Source: Ichthyophonus hoferi (taxonomy: Eukaryota > Opisthokonta > Ichthyosporea > Ichthyophonida > Ichthyophonidae). Taken from it: a stretch of DNA of 64,000 bases. The position numbers and the translations under genes are program-made. Shown here in pieces: positions 41,301 to 59,059 of this stretch. Numbering within the stretch: the stretch's first letter is position 1; each line of letters begins with the position of its first letter. The notes under the pieces are model-generated. The model saw nothing but the letters and a program-made list of their open reading frames with translations, was not told where the DNA came from and ran no database searches. The DNA lies in assembly GCA_002751075.1 (NCBI GenBank), contig NAOQ01000037.1, forward strand, positions 49,477-113,476. The letters run 5' to 3'.

Positions 41301-41663
41301 ATACCTTCATTAATTGGGTATGATGGGAAGAAGTGCTCCAAAACTGATTATCCGAGAAAGGAATAGCAAGATCAAACGTTCAAACATGAAATTTTAAAGT
41401 TTAAATTAATTTGAATTTTAATTTTTTTTTACAAAAATAATTACATACCTGAACACCTCCTCCAAACTCGTTCATCCTATATCCGGTATAATACTGATCT
41501 ACCGTAACCAACCAGCCAACGTCATCGTGTGAATGGGCCACCAGATGTAAGTTGATTGGTGCATTAGGATTCCAGCCTGAAGAGGTGTTGTATGATTTGG
41601 TGATTGAAAGAGGAATTTCAGAGTGTTTGACCGCATGTTGATGGGCCTTGCAAGATGCTTTTT
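21259..41663 (-). CDS. Lysosomal/vacuolar alpha-mannosidase (GH38), partial model
   Basis: It removes alpha-linked mannose during glycoprotein breakdown in lysosome or vacuole. Exons (5' to 3'): 41449-41663, 39116-39278, 37668-37740, 37344-37447, 36435-36538, 34426-34539, 33835-33966, 33126-33205, 32365-32512, 32069-32198, 30968-31174, 30707-30834, 29548-29633, 29213-29336, 28361-28467, 27861-27921, 26501-26608, 25590-25667, 24822-24983, 23467-23554, 23100-23256, [gap], 21259-21426. All joins before the gap keep frame with GT-AG sites; about 912 codons are recovered, against 1011 residues in human MAN2B1. Zinc and catalytic motifs are intact: HSHDDVGW (exon 1), HIDPFGHS with the nucleophile Asp (exon 4), QHHDGVSGT (exon 10). 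The later beta-sandwich motifs [34 protein letters not shown] and [11 protein letters not shown] follow in order. The first placed exon enters in phase 1, so a start/signal-peptide exon lies upstream, unseen. The region matching human DLPPSVHLLTLASWGPE is missing, probably in the gap, and the C terminus after [10 protein letters not shown] is unplaced. The acceptor of exon 13 (29633) is the least certain boundary. Confidence 0.93.
21901..22015. repeat. Pentamer array (CCATA then CTATA units)
   Basis: A clean run of ccata units turns into tatta and then ctata units, about 20 in all. The same 5-bp family recurs on either strand in other mannosidase introns (24.66-24.81, 31.83-32.04, 38.93-39.05 kb). 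Confidence 0.9.
22399..22997. other. Assembly gap (599 N)
   Basis: A run of N bordered by AAT/ATA trinucleotide repeats on the left, which probably caused the gap. It falls between mannosidase exons 23100-23256 and 21259-21426, where the protein family requires about 25 more residues, so it probably contains one exon. Confidence 0.95.
23308..23357. repeat. (AAT)n microsatellite
   Basis: Imperfect AAT repeats in the intron next to exon 23100-23256. They create long Asn and Leu open frames that are not genes. Confidence 0.85.
24660..24815. repeat. Degenerate pentamer/decamer TATAC array
   Basis: Repeated ctatat-c/a-ctaccatat units precede the exon at 24822-24983. They belong to the same family as the arrays at 21.9, 31.9 and 38.95 kb. 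Confidence 0.7.
27483..27520. repeat. (CTAT)n microsatellite
   Basis: About eight clean tctatcta-type tetramers, followed by decayed units to about 27610. Confidence 0.85.
28090..28300. repeat. (TAA)n microsatellite with decayed flanks
   Basis: Uninterrupted taa units around 28150-28206, with interrupted AAT and CAA units on both sides. They produce spurious poly-Tyr and poly-Leu frames on the minus strand. Confidence 0.85.
30896..30930. repeat. (AC)n microsatellite in intron
   Basis: AC repeats interrupted by three GC steps, ending 38 bp from the donor side of exon 30968-31174. Confidence 0.85.
31830..32035. repeat. Pentamer array GTATG/GTATA
   Basis: About 40 five-base units of the type gtatg, gtata and gtaaa. 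The reverse complement gives the ataccatac family seen at 21.9 kb. It ends about 30 bp from exon 32069-32198. Confidence 0.9.
34131..34175 (-). pseudogene. Decayed partial duplicate of mannosidase exon 6
   Basis: On the minus strand this intronic segment reads DSDIEGYNI just before a donor-like gtatat. The real exon 34426-34539 ends [10 protein letters not shown] before its donor. About 25 of the last 29 exonic bases agree. The copy lies 295 bp downstream in transcription. Its exit phase differs from the real exon, so it would not splice in frame as is. Confidence 0.7.
35339..36400. repeat. Minisatellite, unit about 22 bp, roughly 45-48 copies
   Basis: The consensus unit is agtgagacaataactacaac plus a 2-base variable end (ac or at). 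Variants include gagat or aagac at the start and larger changes such as the ctgcaaggtgag units. It fills most of the intron between mannosidase exons 36435-36538 and 34426-34539, stopping about 35 bp short of the first. Units differ at a few positions and pairs of variants alternate, suggesting higher-order repeats, for example the similar blocks at about 35600-35720 and 35790-35900. Confidence 0.95.
36517..36770. repeat. Triplicated exon edge with splice acceptor
   Basis: Three tandem copies of about 80-85 bp: about 36517-36600, 36602-36680 and 36688-36770. The first spans the 5' edge and acceptor of mannosidase exon 36435-36538; the other two lie in the upstream intron. Each keeps the minus-strand acceptor string cttgtag and some of the bases that encode the exon start (DAFFLG). 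Copies two and three have diverged from the coding sequence. Confidence 0.8.
38930..39050. repeat. Pentamer-like TATAA/TACAA array
   Basis: Repeated ataatacaat and tataatataa units in the intron just downstream of exon 39116-39278. It belongs to the pentamer family found in other introns of this gene. Confidence 0.7.
39336..39414 (-). other. Candidate alternative exon of the mannosidase gene
   Basis: On the minus strand a 79-nt open segment has an acceptor (ttttag) and a donor (gtaact). It starts in phase 0 and ends in phase 1, exactly like the real exon 39116-39278 that follows it. It encodes a peptide containing [13 protein letters not shown]; the real exon begins [14 protein letters not shown]. 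The shared D-T-V-I-x-Q-L suggests an old exon duplication. Used instead of exon 2 it would keep the frame but drop a conserved part of the catalytic domain (the [10 protein letters not shown] region). Used together with exon 2 it would shift the frame. It may equally be a dead copy. Confidence 0.4.
39565..39606. repeat. (ATAC)n microsatellite
   Basis: About nine tetramer units (acatacatacat) in the first large mannosidase intron, with further scattered units to about 39660. Confidence 0.8.
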
Positions 41664-44600
41664 CTACAATAATGGTGTTAAAGAAAATATGAAACCTGTA
41701 GGTAAAATGAAGTAAGAAAGACGTGTAGAGATGAATAAGAACTGGAACAGGTAAAAGAAAGAGATGAGGATTGATGTGTGTATATATATATATATTATAA
41801 AGAAAAAACAGTAAGTGTATACATTCACATCTATGTTTGTATGCACAAGTATGAAAGATACTAAACGTTTGTTCACAATTGATTTAGTGAACAAAATACC
41901 AGGATAGACCCGAGCCAATTTAAAATTTTAATGTTATAAATCACAAATTAGCTTGGGGAAACCAAAGTAAATAAAAACCACGGACACCTACTATATTTTT
42001 ACATAAATATGAAAAGCTCTTACTAGGTCTTTGTTTTGAATTTAGGTAGAAAAACAATCATGTTTAACTCTGTATAACTTGAAGCCACATCATAATATGA
42101 TATGATTGGAACAGTATTTTTCAAAATAGAAATTTTAACAATTCAACTGTTTTAAATCTTTTTAAAGTGTTAATAAATATACAGTCCTAATATATATAGT
42201 ATAAGGGTTTTGTCAAGCGATATGTTTTACATGCATAAGTATAGTACAGAACAAAAGAAAACAAAGCGTAAAATAATAATAACAATAGTAAAATAATGCA
42301 AAAATAAAACAAACATAATATATTTGAACACGTGCTGGCTTGTAAAAGATTCTTACGCATTATGTCCAGTGTATTCGCAAAGAAAAATTAGACTCAGGCA
42401 TATGGATGTGACAATCCTAACACGCCAGCGTGAGGTTGATGATATAGTTGTTAAAACACCCATGTTAAAAACAAAAATATGTGATACAAGTTAAAACTGA
42501 ATTAAACTATCCCCAGCGCTTTTTACTCTATTATCTTTAGGTTATTATTCTTCCCTTTGTTTTAAAGTAATATATGTAGTTCTTGTTGGGTTTTGTTTTT
42601 CCCTACGTCTTTATTTAAAATCAAGCCTGGTGACTTGCATAAAATTACAACTGTTTCATGTTTTATAAAAAATTTATTTTGCTTATTTAGCTTATTTTGA
42701 TATACAACCCTATCACTACCCTTTATTTTTCATATATATTGGTTAGAGGTTTCATTTTGTGTGAAAAGAAATGACTTATTTTATCATATATGCATTCTTT
42801 CATATAAGCCAGCCATTCAATGCTATTGATTATAATAACCTATCCCATATATGGATATATAATCATCCATATATGGTTTAATTATTGTAATTATAATTTA
42901 TTGGCTTATGGATAACTGTCTGAGCCATTATAAATGATATATTTAAATCTGTATATACATGGTTGGTTAACAATTAATTATAATTAGTTATCAGACATGC
43001 CAGTTAAGTTAAAAATTAAATAATAGATTACGCAAACGGGATTCCTGTGTGATCACCCACAATACCAGTTATTACCACAAGTAATTTATTTTGATAATAG
43101 GTAAAACATATGTAAGAAATTATATTAAATATGCGTTTATTTAAAAATAAATATACTTTCAAAAAATGGCCAAGCATTATGCAACAAAGTATTATATTCC
43201 AATACTAACCACACCTATAGCAGATTAGCTTCTCAAATCGGACAGGATGATTTACTTTCTATTAGATATGGCGGCAACCAACAAACTTTTCTAGGACGTA
43301 TAAATATTAGAAAATAATAGTATAACTCATTATACACAGTAATCACATCAAAGAATGTTAACATGTATTGGTAATGCAATTCTTGTACTCATAGTTTTTA
43401 AACATGTAAATCAACCATGCCTAGTATGTAATTTTGAAAACAATGATTGATATTTTAGAGAGTTTTACGTTATCTAGCATTTTATGCAGGATCACATTAT
43501 AACATCATGAACTCACATTATGAATGGTATTATATTGTAATGTTATGTCATATTGTATTATCATACATTCTCAGCACAAGATAATACAACACAGTATTAG
43601 TAAAACATGCACTAACACTGTAAGCTAGTATCACGATATTAACTATAAGATTCTGTAGGAGTTCTATTGACTTTTCCACAATTCCTTGGGATTTCTACTT
43701 GATTTTTATAGACTAGCCTTAAGAATAGCTAATTGGCTTGATCTACTTTTTATAAAAGGCAATGTAAAAACAGGCGTATGTATATATTGGCTCTATCTCT
43801 AGATGTCTATTACGATTATATTCAGCTATTAATTAATGAAGGGGGAATTCCCATTACAGGTCGTTTAACTGCGATAATGCTTATGGCACAGTGTGTGCGA
43901 TCAATAAGAGGTGTTATATTACTATGTAAGTAGTAACTATTGTCACTATTTAATGTTAATATGCGGTTCTCTAACTTTTGAACGGGTGAGATCTGAATAC
44001 TGCTTATCGTAAGTGATTGTTAATGGTAGATCAGACATTATAACAACTATGTGATTGTTATATGCATACATATTGTGCAAAGTTTTGTGTGTTAGATTAC
44101 TTCGTATTTTTGCTAGTAGATCATGTATGTGTGAACGGCAGGGCCCTAAATAGTTATTTCAGCTTACTTTTATACTTGTTTCATCTTATCCTGATAATCC
44201 AATACTAATATATCCTTACTAGAATGACTATAGCTAACTACCTCATTAGTGTAACTACGCACATACTATGTATTGGCAAATCAATTTACCAGGTTGAAAA
44301 ACATTATGCAATTAAATAATATTGAGCTGATTATTTATCTGTTTGTTTTCTGCTCTTCGGTCAAACCTACTTATTCATTTGCAACTAACGATCTGGTAAC
44401 GTTAACTAATAATTATCAATATACATACAATACAACTATCAATTAAAAATGCAAAGGTAATATATGGTTTTCATCCTGTATCCAAAATGACTACAGAACA
44501 TAAAACGAATTTTAGAAGACAATAATCTTGAAGATCATATCTAGCATGGACCTCTCGTTCAATATTAACTACTTTATTTACCATCACGTCATACATCATT

Positions 44601-45081
44601 GTATGCATTGAATAGCTTTTTGGTTTTGATCTAACTGGAAAATTAATGACGATTCTGTCTTAGGTAGATGTTCAAACTCAGCTACTACACAAACCGAGTT
44701 TCCTTCTATGTCTAATACTGCACTCCACATCTCCTTATTTGTATGTTACGAGTCATACTTAATTCTCTAACTGAAACTATAATCAAATAATTAGAGTGAT
44801 ACACTTACCTGGATAATTAGCACACAGAATAATTGGTCTGGAGGTTATATTTATTAAATTTGATACACTTTCAGTGAATGTGCTTCATCAAGGTCACGAC
44901 CTATTGTGTGGACAACTCGCTCCTTATAAGGAATACACATGCATGCATATGCTATGCTGTATATATTATAAGGGGTACCAACTACTAATTAACACCAGTG
45001 CATTCCTGTAACTGATTCGAAAAAAGAATGAAAGGGAAAGAATATAAAAAGAAGAGAAAGACTATGTGTGGTCATAGGTGA
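41664..45081. other. Mannosidase 5' region and intergenic DNA
   Basis: The upstream exon(s) of the mannosidase, with start codon and signal peptide, should lie here on the minus strand but were not identified. A strong minus-strand donor (atccag followed by gtaagtg) occurs near 44817, without a convincing signal peptide before it. The segment 43780-44450 is an LTR-like repeat copy. A possible Rab6 polyadenylation signal (AATAAA on the minus strand) lies at about 44850-44855. Confidence 0.45.
43780..44450. repeat. LTR-like dispersed repeat, solo copy
   Basis: It starts near tattggctctatctc (compare the reverse complement of gacagagccaaca at 9.24 kb). It then shares, in order, the gttctcta-c-ttgaacgggtgagat block, the tacttcgtatttttgcta block, gtatgtgtgaacgg, and actatgtattggcaaatcaa with the copies at 15.9-16.6 and 53.4-54.1 kb. 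No coding part adjoins it, as expected of a solo LTR. It is old and diverged. Confidence 0.55.
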
Positions 45082-51204
<6,123 letters not shown>

Positions 51205-52290
51205 ATTTTCTAAATACCCTAACTACGGGAAAATAAAACAAAAAAAATACTCCTGTACGATAATTAACTAAACACCACAATAAGGTTCCACTTGGATTTT
51301 ATACTGGCTTCCATATGAAATACTGGTAAATGATTGGTTAGTCAATATTTGATCTAGCCTATTGCATGTTAGATGTATGATATATCTCGAATAAAAAAGC
51401 AGTATTTCAGATTCCTGGTAACGTTTGCTATGGCACAACTTGTAGATTAATGTACTGTACTGAATAGGTCCCCTTGGCGAAAGGCAAGTTGTGAATGGCT
51501 TCTTATAAGGATAGAAATGTGAACAACATCTCCCATCTTTGACCTCAGATTAGATTGAGAATAATCGCACCAATATATCTAAAATCAAAGCCAACAATTA
51601 CATGATCAACATCAAATATTTACATCTATTTGTAAACTTTTTCAAAATAGATAATAAACTTCTGGATATAAAAAATTGTGGTTTTGCTTACAGTATTAGT
51701 TATATTGAAATCTGGTTATCATATGCCGACTAACTGGGTGCTTAGCAACAGGTTAGATTTCACTCCAATGATTAGATTAATAAAAAAGTATGTAAGATAT
51801 CTTTTCTTTATACTTTCTTTTGACTATATTTGTAAAATTACAGTATTATTCAAACACATTCGAAGTCTACTAATTTATGTTTAGTTCAGTGTTCAGTGTG
51901 TACATTCGGGTATATTTGGGCAAGGGCTACACATGTTACAAGTTAATAATTTTAGCAAACCATGCTAAGTTTTAATCCAGATATTATTAGCAGCACCCCC
52001 CTACTACAAAAGTACCCAATTATAGTTGTGCTATCACCTTTGTAACCGAGCACTTTGAACTTTCATAGCAGATTCGCATACAATCAATGTATAGTTACAT
52101 ATATACATGTAGATCCATATATATATATAAGATTTTGCATGGGTAAAAAGGTGAACATTAATAATATTTTTTAAAAATATCTAAACCATTATGCAGGAGT
52201 TAAACTAGATTATTGCCTTACTAGCACTTACTGGCATAAGTAGCCGTTTGATACTGGTTATCAATACGGTTCGATTCGCATCATGCCTCA
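51205..52290. other. Rab6 upstream region, nothing else recognised
   Basis: AT-rich DNA on the promoter side of Rab6. A T-rich or A-rich stretch lies at 51235-51250, close to the start codon. No exon or repeat with support. Confidence 0.4.
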
Positions 52291-52299
52291 ATTGACCAA

Positions 52300-53060
52300 T
52301 AATCGATTGGCTTTCTAAATCCAATTTAATTAAAAAACCCCCGAGAGACTGCTAAGTGCTAAGGCAGCGAAGAATTATGCTAGTAATAGAATCCAGCCTA
52401 TTATATATAGAATAAAGCCTACTGTAATCAGCCTACTGTAATCAGCCTAATAGATATATTAGAATCCGGTTTATTAAATGGACATTTTAGCATGGTCCTA
52501 GCCGTGTTTTAAGAACTGGCTAGCTCCCAATAAATTTGCTATCAGGACCCAAAAACTATATGATCTGAAATGGCCTATTATATATTTGTAGGATCCCTAC
52601 CATTGGCTGGTTCAACTATGGTAGATCATTTTAGATGGCCGTTTAATACCAATAGGTTGCACTAGCTATTTTCTCACTAAGACTATTAATATTTATAGTT
52701 ATATAAAGAAACATCTAAATTAATTAAATCTTCCTGCCTTGGCCTAGGGGGATTATTTCATCTAGGGCATAAAAAATATAAAAAATAAATAGTAAAATAA
52801 CCTTAACATGGTAACTACTTAACTGTAGGCTTGTCGCTTATTAACTGAATGCGATAATTCCTGATGGCATTCAAAAATGACTGCGGCATGGCATCTAATG
52901 TAGGAAAAAAGAAAGAAAGACAAATCACCAAACTGTATGTTAAATGTTCCTGGCTCTGGCTCCGGCGTCCGGCTGCGACTGGCTGCTGAGGTGATATGTG
53001 GGTGTTGCCCAGCTGTGTTGGTACTCGAACACTCGGCCAGTTAGAATGAATCCTTGTTAA
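52300..53060 (-). mobile_element. Fossil LTR element end, family 2, copy B
   Basis: Reverse complement of copy A at 13930-14640, diverged. It shares the aatgccatcaggaattatc block (around 52857-52875), ctagatgaaataatc, the polypurine-like region, gtattaaacggcc and gaaccagccaatgg, in the same order. It contains no readable coding part, is broken and is old. The similarity includes sequence upstream of the polypurine tract, so both copies keep some internal DNA as well as LTR. Confidence 0.65.
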
Positions 53061-53339
53061 TGACTTGGTAACATTGGTCCCCCTTAATGACTGTATCTAT
53101 CTATATTAAGGCCAAGCTTTTCAAAATTTAAAATATATATCGATTTCGCTTCAGTTTTTCATCAGTATTTTGCTGACACTTGGCACAAACTCTTATTCTT
53201 TGCCGGTTGTACTGTGAATACTCGGATAGGCCTCATGGCATATGTTAGTTTGAACTTGGGCTTATATGAGAGGGTATGTGCGTTTCATTAGCTTTGTTGG
53301 TAAATGTGGGTTATCAATTTATACATATATATTTGATTG

Positions 53340-54110
53340 AATATGCCATAGGATCGACATACATTTGTTTCAGAATCTGTGTCCGTTCTAACGACTTGCC
53401 CACTGCTGTCGGGATCTCCAATTGTACATTTGATAGTAGTTAATTTTGCTGGACCAGCAGTAATAATCGTCACTTAATCGAATCTGTTCTTAAAGTACAG
53501 CTGTTGTGTAAGAGATTCTATGGAAGACCCATAAACCGACTCTCTAGGGTTTAGGATAGCAATTATACCTCTGTTCTAATTCAGAAGGAATCGATGCTTT
53601 GATTCGCTTAAATGTGAATGTAGAAATTGCACAATTAAATCGATCAGTAAGGGGTAATATATTATGATGTAAATAATAACTATTTTTACTATTTAATGTT
53701 AGTAAACAGTAGCTCTCTAGGTTCTAGATAAGCCAGAGATCTGGACTAATTATCATGAGGGCTAACGGTGAATTCAACATTACAATAACGATGTGGTTAT
53801 TACATATATATAATTAAATGCAAAGTATTTGTTTGTGTTACGAGAATTTTGTATTTTTGCTACTCATTATTGCATATGTATGAGCGGGTCCTTCATTGTT
53901 GACTTCTGTTTTCTTTTATACTTATTCTTATAGCCAGTGCTAACGTTCTAGATTTTGGTTAACACCCATGTGGCCAGGCTTTAATAGCTTAAAATAAAGC
54001 TATTATAAATATCTGTATTGGCTAATTAGCTAATTCATTGCATGCAAAAACTATCTATTGACATATCGATTATAACTACACGTTCATTCGGAGTTAAAAA
54101 TATGCTATAT
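53340..54110. repeat. LTR-like dispersed repeat, copy 4
   Basis: It shares with 15900-16600 the block around ctgtcgggatctc, tttgctggaccag, cagttgttgt and actctctag. Further on come gagatctgga, tatgtatgagcgggtcctt and ggttaacaccc. Its right end adjoins a relic coding region on the minus strand (54240-54803), the same order as in the 15.9-17.85 kb element. Confidence 0.6.
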
Positions 54111-54239
54111 GCCAAATATCACAACGCTTTTGGTTTTCCATGTGGTAAAATTTCCGTAAACATGCCAGGAGGAGAAAGAGAAACAAAAAATCTTGTTGAC
54201 AGCAGTTTTAGATGTACCCTCAGTAGATAGAAAAATAAA

Positions 54240-54803
54240 AATAGCATTTAGCCTATGTATTGGCTGGTCAACGTGCACATGATTGGCCCCTATGTGAAAA
54301 AAGATTATGTTGGCGGAAGTTAATCCAAAAGCCTTGGAGAGCTTGATCATCTTGTCATACACAAATTCGTTCCGATTCGTGTCATCCAAGGCAGCATATT
54401 CAGGTTCTGGTGTGTCAACCAGACTGTTGAGGTAGAAGCAGGCCAACTGTTCATCCAGACAATGTGCTCCACCTGCTTGAACGTATAAGCATTTTTTAGT
54501 TGATGGAGCGTTCAGGTAGCGAGCGTTGCAGCCCTCATAGGCGGTAAAAACATAGAGGTCTTTAGTCCACTGATGAAATGGGTACCTGGCAGCTGTGGAC
54601 TGACAAAAGATCTCTTGAAGATCAATCGCGAGTGGTCGTCTATTAATGGTGTCCAGGGATTGGATGCCTGAGCTGGTGGAAGCTGATACGGAGATGGAAG
54701 TAGACCAGGTGAAGACGTCGATGTGTTGTGGCCATGGATGTTCGTCGTCCATCTCCATTGCGTTGCTGAGTTGTTTTTCAGTGGAAGCGTCACCTGGGTT
54801 CAT
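54240..54803 (-). mobile_element. Relic element coding region, unknown family, minus copy
   Basis: A long minus-strand frame with normal-looking codon use that matches no host protein I recognise. It begins with a Ser/Thr/Pro-rich part (ending ASTSSGIQSLD), then continues with a folded-looking part containing YPFHQWTKDLYVFTAYEGC, ARYLNAPSTKKCLYVQAGG and LVDTPEPEYAALDDTNRN. A decayed relative of the second part lies at 57360-57500 on the plus strand, so it is repetitive. Being next to an LTR-like repeat, it is probably the structural (gag-like) part of the retroelement family rather than a host gene, but this is inference. Age: old. Confidence 0.5.
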
Positions 54804-55320
54804 AACCCTATGGATACTCCACTTCCTGATTCACCACCTCACACTGATTGTCCAAATGACGACACATTAGCCAAACTAACCGAACTGCTTTATCAGCAAC
54901 ACAAAGCAACTCTTACAATTTCAAAATCAACAGCAAGAGTTTCAAGAACAACAGCAAGAATTTCAACAACAATTCTTACAACTAATTTCTCAGGTTGGCT
55001 CGTTCAACCCAGTACCCAACACACAGGCTCCCCCATCACCACCATCAGTACAACCCTTTGTACCTCTGCCTACTCAACAAGCACCTATTCCTGCCTCACG
55101 CCTGAACTTTACTGCAGACATTTCTTTGAGAACTAAATTCTAATCCCAAAGTCAACATCTCCGTTTTCTTTCTCATCAGACAGCTCCCCCAGGCCACTCC
55201 ACACTTCCATCTGCATCTCTTCCGGAGAATACATCGACGTCTTCATCTGGTCTACCTCCATCTCCATATGCCCAATCAGCTTCCACTAGCTCAGGCATCC
55301 CGTCACTGGACAAGATATTT
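54803..55320 (+). mobile_element. Relic element coding region, Gln-rich, plus copy
   Basis: Starts head-to-head with the minus copy. It contains MDTPLPDSPPHTDCPNDD, then a strongly Gln-rich coiled-coil-like stretch (Phe-Gln-Gln pattern), a Pro-rich linker and finally the Ser-rich segment ASTSSGIPSLD near 55280-55315. That last segment matches the minus copy at about 54640-54700, so two copies of one family meet in inverted orientation. It is broken, with more than one break, and old. The Gln-rich plus Pro-rich make-up recalls gag proteins of LTR elements. Confidence 0.5.
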
Positions 55321-55329
55321 TTGTGCTTT

Positions 55330-58300
55330 TATTAATATACTTTTAGTATCATTCACAAACCCAATGTATATACATATATATAATTAGTCAATAAATTTTT
55401 ATTTCTTATATCTATGTATATATAAAAAACAAGCACAAAGAGCATTTCTGTTATGAAATTATAACTACACAATAAAGGGGAAAAGAATTATGTCTTGTAT
55501 ATTAAATGGGCTTGATAGAATTATCCTTTTCATAGAAAAATAAAACTTAATATGGTATACGTCTCTTACTACCTTACTACTAATGAACAACTATGGCTGG
55601 CTTTTAATTTTTTCCATTAATGCTAAATATTTAAATTTTATCTCTAAAATGAAAGTTTTTCAACCAAAAACTGTATAATTATAAAAATGTATACATACTA
55701 TATATACATATTATATATTGGCGTTGGCTCTAAGATTAAACTGTCCCTACCTGTAAACTACATAATAGATTCCACCCACTAGTAAATGTCCAAGCACCTT
55801 TTGGTGGAAAGGGAAAGGAGGTTATATTTTTATCACAAGCTAATTTATCGATATTATGACTGATTATTTTAGCTAACAGCCTAACACGGTCAAAGGTTAG
55901 ATCTATTTCTATATGCTTTCCAAGAATGTTGCTATGCGTAGAGGAATAAAAAGAACTACATTGTTATATGTTGTTGGTGCATGTCATTAATAGGTGGAAA
56001 TTCTAATTCTGCCTATCGGAATAACTATACTACAGAATACAATCTAGAAAGAATTTCACTTGCAGTTGACACTGAGGAGTATAAGCGTATCAGACTTCTA
56101 GCTCTGTAAATCTAATCTACTCATTACAACAGATATAATAGATCTACGAGCCAATTATCTTTATCTATGGTTATCCGTGCTGCAAGTTATTGGTACTGAA
56201 AACCATTAACACAAGTTGCATAACGATACAGATTACATAGCGATTTCTGACTATCCTACTATTGTACTCCAAGTGCTAACAGTGAACTAGACATCACAGT
56301 AACAAGGTTACAAGTGGTTTCGTATTTAATGGTATGAGTGACAAGTGTTTGTGTGTTAGCGAGGATGCCTCGTACATCATGACCATATGGGTATTCGCGT
56401 ATCTATAAGCAGAGTATAGCGGACGCGTTATTTAAAAGAGTACATAAATACCGAGTTCTCGATAAAACCAGACAATCTAGTGGGCTACAGTCTGGCAATA
56501 CATGCGATTAGTTGATCAGATCATGGAATAATTGGCCCGACATTAGTTGATTGAATTCTTGATGGGTAAGAAGTAGAGACAAGAGCGTTCCAGTGATCCA
56601 TATTCGTTTAGAAGGAGAAAGAATACCAAATTACCAAAATAAAGGGTTTTCAAACGTGACCTTTTTCATATACGAAGTACCACTATGCCAAGGGACATTT
56701 TAGGATTATTAAGCAACTTAGTAAGACTTGTCATAGGCAAACTCAATAACTCGTAAGAGGTCTCGTATAGTTAAATCGTTTAAAGGATCAGCTGGTAAAC
56801 TAGTCATCAGTGACGTCTGTAACCGCACTCAAGAGCAATTTTTAAAACTGAAAAAATGGCTTTTTAGCCAAACCGAAATTTCAAGTTTCTCATATTCCAG
56901 AATTTATTTGACATAAGTTGTTATCGATCAATTGTCCTACGATTATACAAAGGATCGTTCTGGATGCTATGTATCACGTATGTACATTAATCACTGTGTG
57001 TGATTAAATGCTGTTAAACAGATATATTTTAATTGAGTTAGGTATTTCTTTATATAACAATAAACATGTAATATTATTCGCCCTTATTATTACATAGCCT
57101 GAAAAAATAATATCAGAATCCGTGTCAATTCTATCGGCTTGTACGCAGCTTTCAGGATATCTAATTATGTAACTGGTAGTGGGTTATGCTACTTGACCAG
57201 TGTAGATGATAGTTGTTAGAGCGGACCTGTCTTTAACACTCAGTTGTAGTGCCAGTGTCAGTAAGTAAGGGGCCTCCTGACGTCTGAACGAGTGAGCGAT
57301 CGGAACATTGCCTATCATATACGAGAGCCTCTGAGCGACATTCTATAACGTTTTAGCCGCCAATGGGAGAAGGTTGTAAGATCGTTCCCCTTCATCAGTG
57401 GATTAAAGATCTCATGTCTTACCGCCTATGAGGGCTGCGACGTCCGCTACCTGAACGCTCCATTAACTGAAGAACGCTTATACATCCAAGCATATGCAAT
57501 AACGAATATACATTTTTTATCATTACATAAATAAATGCGCATCGGCTGTTATATATATAATTTAATTATTTAAATATATATGATGGAAATAGTTACTAAC
57601 ACAACACTCACAAATCTCAACTACAACAACTGGGCTTAGGAATTTTCCTGTTCATTTATAGCTTATTTTTAAGTTTTTTTTTTTTTTTTCATATACTGAT
57701 CTAATTAATATAGATAAACCAATTATAACCACGGCATTAAAATTGGTAAACAACTTTTAGCCAATTAAACGTAATTATAAAAATTAAAATAGTACCTAAG
57801 TAATCATGCAATCTTTAAAATTATCCGATTATAGGCTCGAGATAAAAAAAAAGTCATCTGAATAGATTTCTCTGATATCCAACAAATCAAGAACGACTTT
57901 TTCGTTGCTTACAAATCTCCTAATTATTTTTTATAAAACCTGCCTACAATCATTGAATTCTATAAAAATTTAAATCCGTATAGTACAGTAAGTTGATAAT
58001 TAGTCTATTATAAATGCTACTTATCTATGACAATCAGTGTGCTGATCTAAATATAAAAAATCATTGGAATGCGATACAATATTGTGATTGGAATTTTACA
58101 GAATATACTACATTGAACTACATATGGGCAGAAAGTGCTAATAAATAATAATGTGGAGTAACTATGCAAATTAATTATCACAAGTAGTAATAAAAAAACA
58201 ATTATTTGAATTGATTATAACAACAACTAATAATATATACCGTAGCCAGGAGACAATAACATTGGATACAGACAACTATGTCATGCAGTAAGCAAACCTT

Positions 58301-59028
58301 AGGATAGGATCAACACGCATATATATCATTAGAATATAAAGGTCTATAAGCTAGAACTCAGTGCTCCAATGAATTTTCAACATAGTTACCAGAAAGTAGA
58401 AGCATAAGGGTAGGTTTGTTCTGATAGACTTGCTCGGAAAGCCAGTTAAAGTATAGACAACCGAATAGCATAAATGAGCAGACCTAAATGTCCATTGTTA
58501 TTTTTCTTCATACTTTATTTTTATTTGGTTTGTTTTGTTTCTGATATTTTTTGCCTTGGAATGGATTTTCAAAGATTCAAGCGTCAAATATTTGACTATT
58601 CTGAATTGAGATACAGAATAATACAATAGACGGGTAGGTTTGTACGATAATCTCATCTACTCATTATTTACTTACACTCTAATTATATGATACCTTCATT
58701 TATAAAATGCGAATTTATTTCTACACGTGTTATTGATTTAAATCTTATCAATGCTAAGATTTATTTAAGAAATACTAAATAATTATTTAGTTAGGTATTA
58801 TTACTATTAGTTGTAATATTCTGTAAGTAATTAATTAATTAGTAATTAACTATAATTATAAGTTGTCTAAAGACTTTTTCACTATACAACATTTAAACTA
58901 TCCTTAGCAAATTGCAGCCCAGTTCGGTAGATGCAATTACTAATTATAAATTTTACTTTAATTAGTTTGGAACTAATCATCTAATTTAGGTTGGATCCAA
59001 ACCAATAAGAGTTTGTTTTATTAAGATG

Positions 59029-59059
<31 letters not shown>

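Noticed and set aside
41664-41918. Minus-strand frame of 84 codons next to mannosidase exon 1, with hydrophobic runs
   Set aside because: The frame is Phe/Ile/Tyr-rich noise, is not continuous with the exon frame and has no suitable signal-peptide cleavage pattern.
44810-45005. Possible first exon of the mannosidase before a strong donor at 44817
   Set aside because: The frames upstream of the donor lack a signal peptide, and the longest one ends in stops before the donor. Kept only as a note in the intergenic entry.
54105-54803. The 232-codon minus frame as a host gene
   Set aside because: A decayed relative occurs nearby, an inverted partner shares its Ser-rich segment, and an LTR-like repeat adjoins it. 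A mobile-element relic is more likely.
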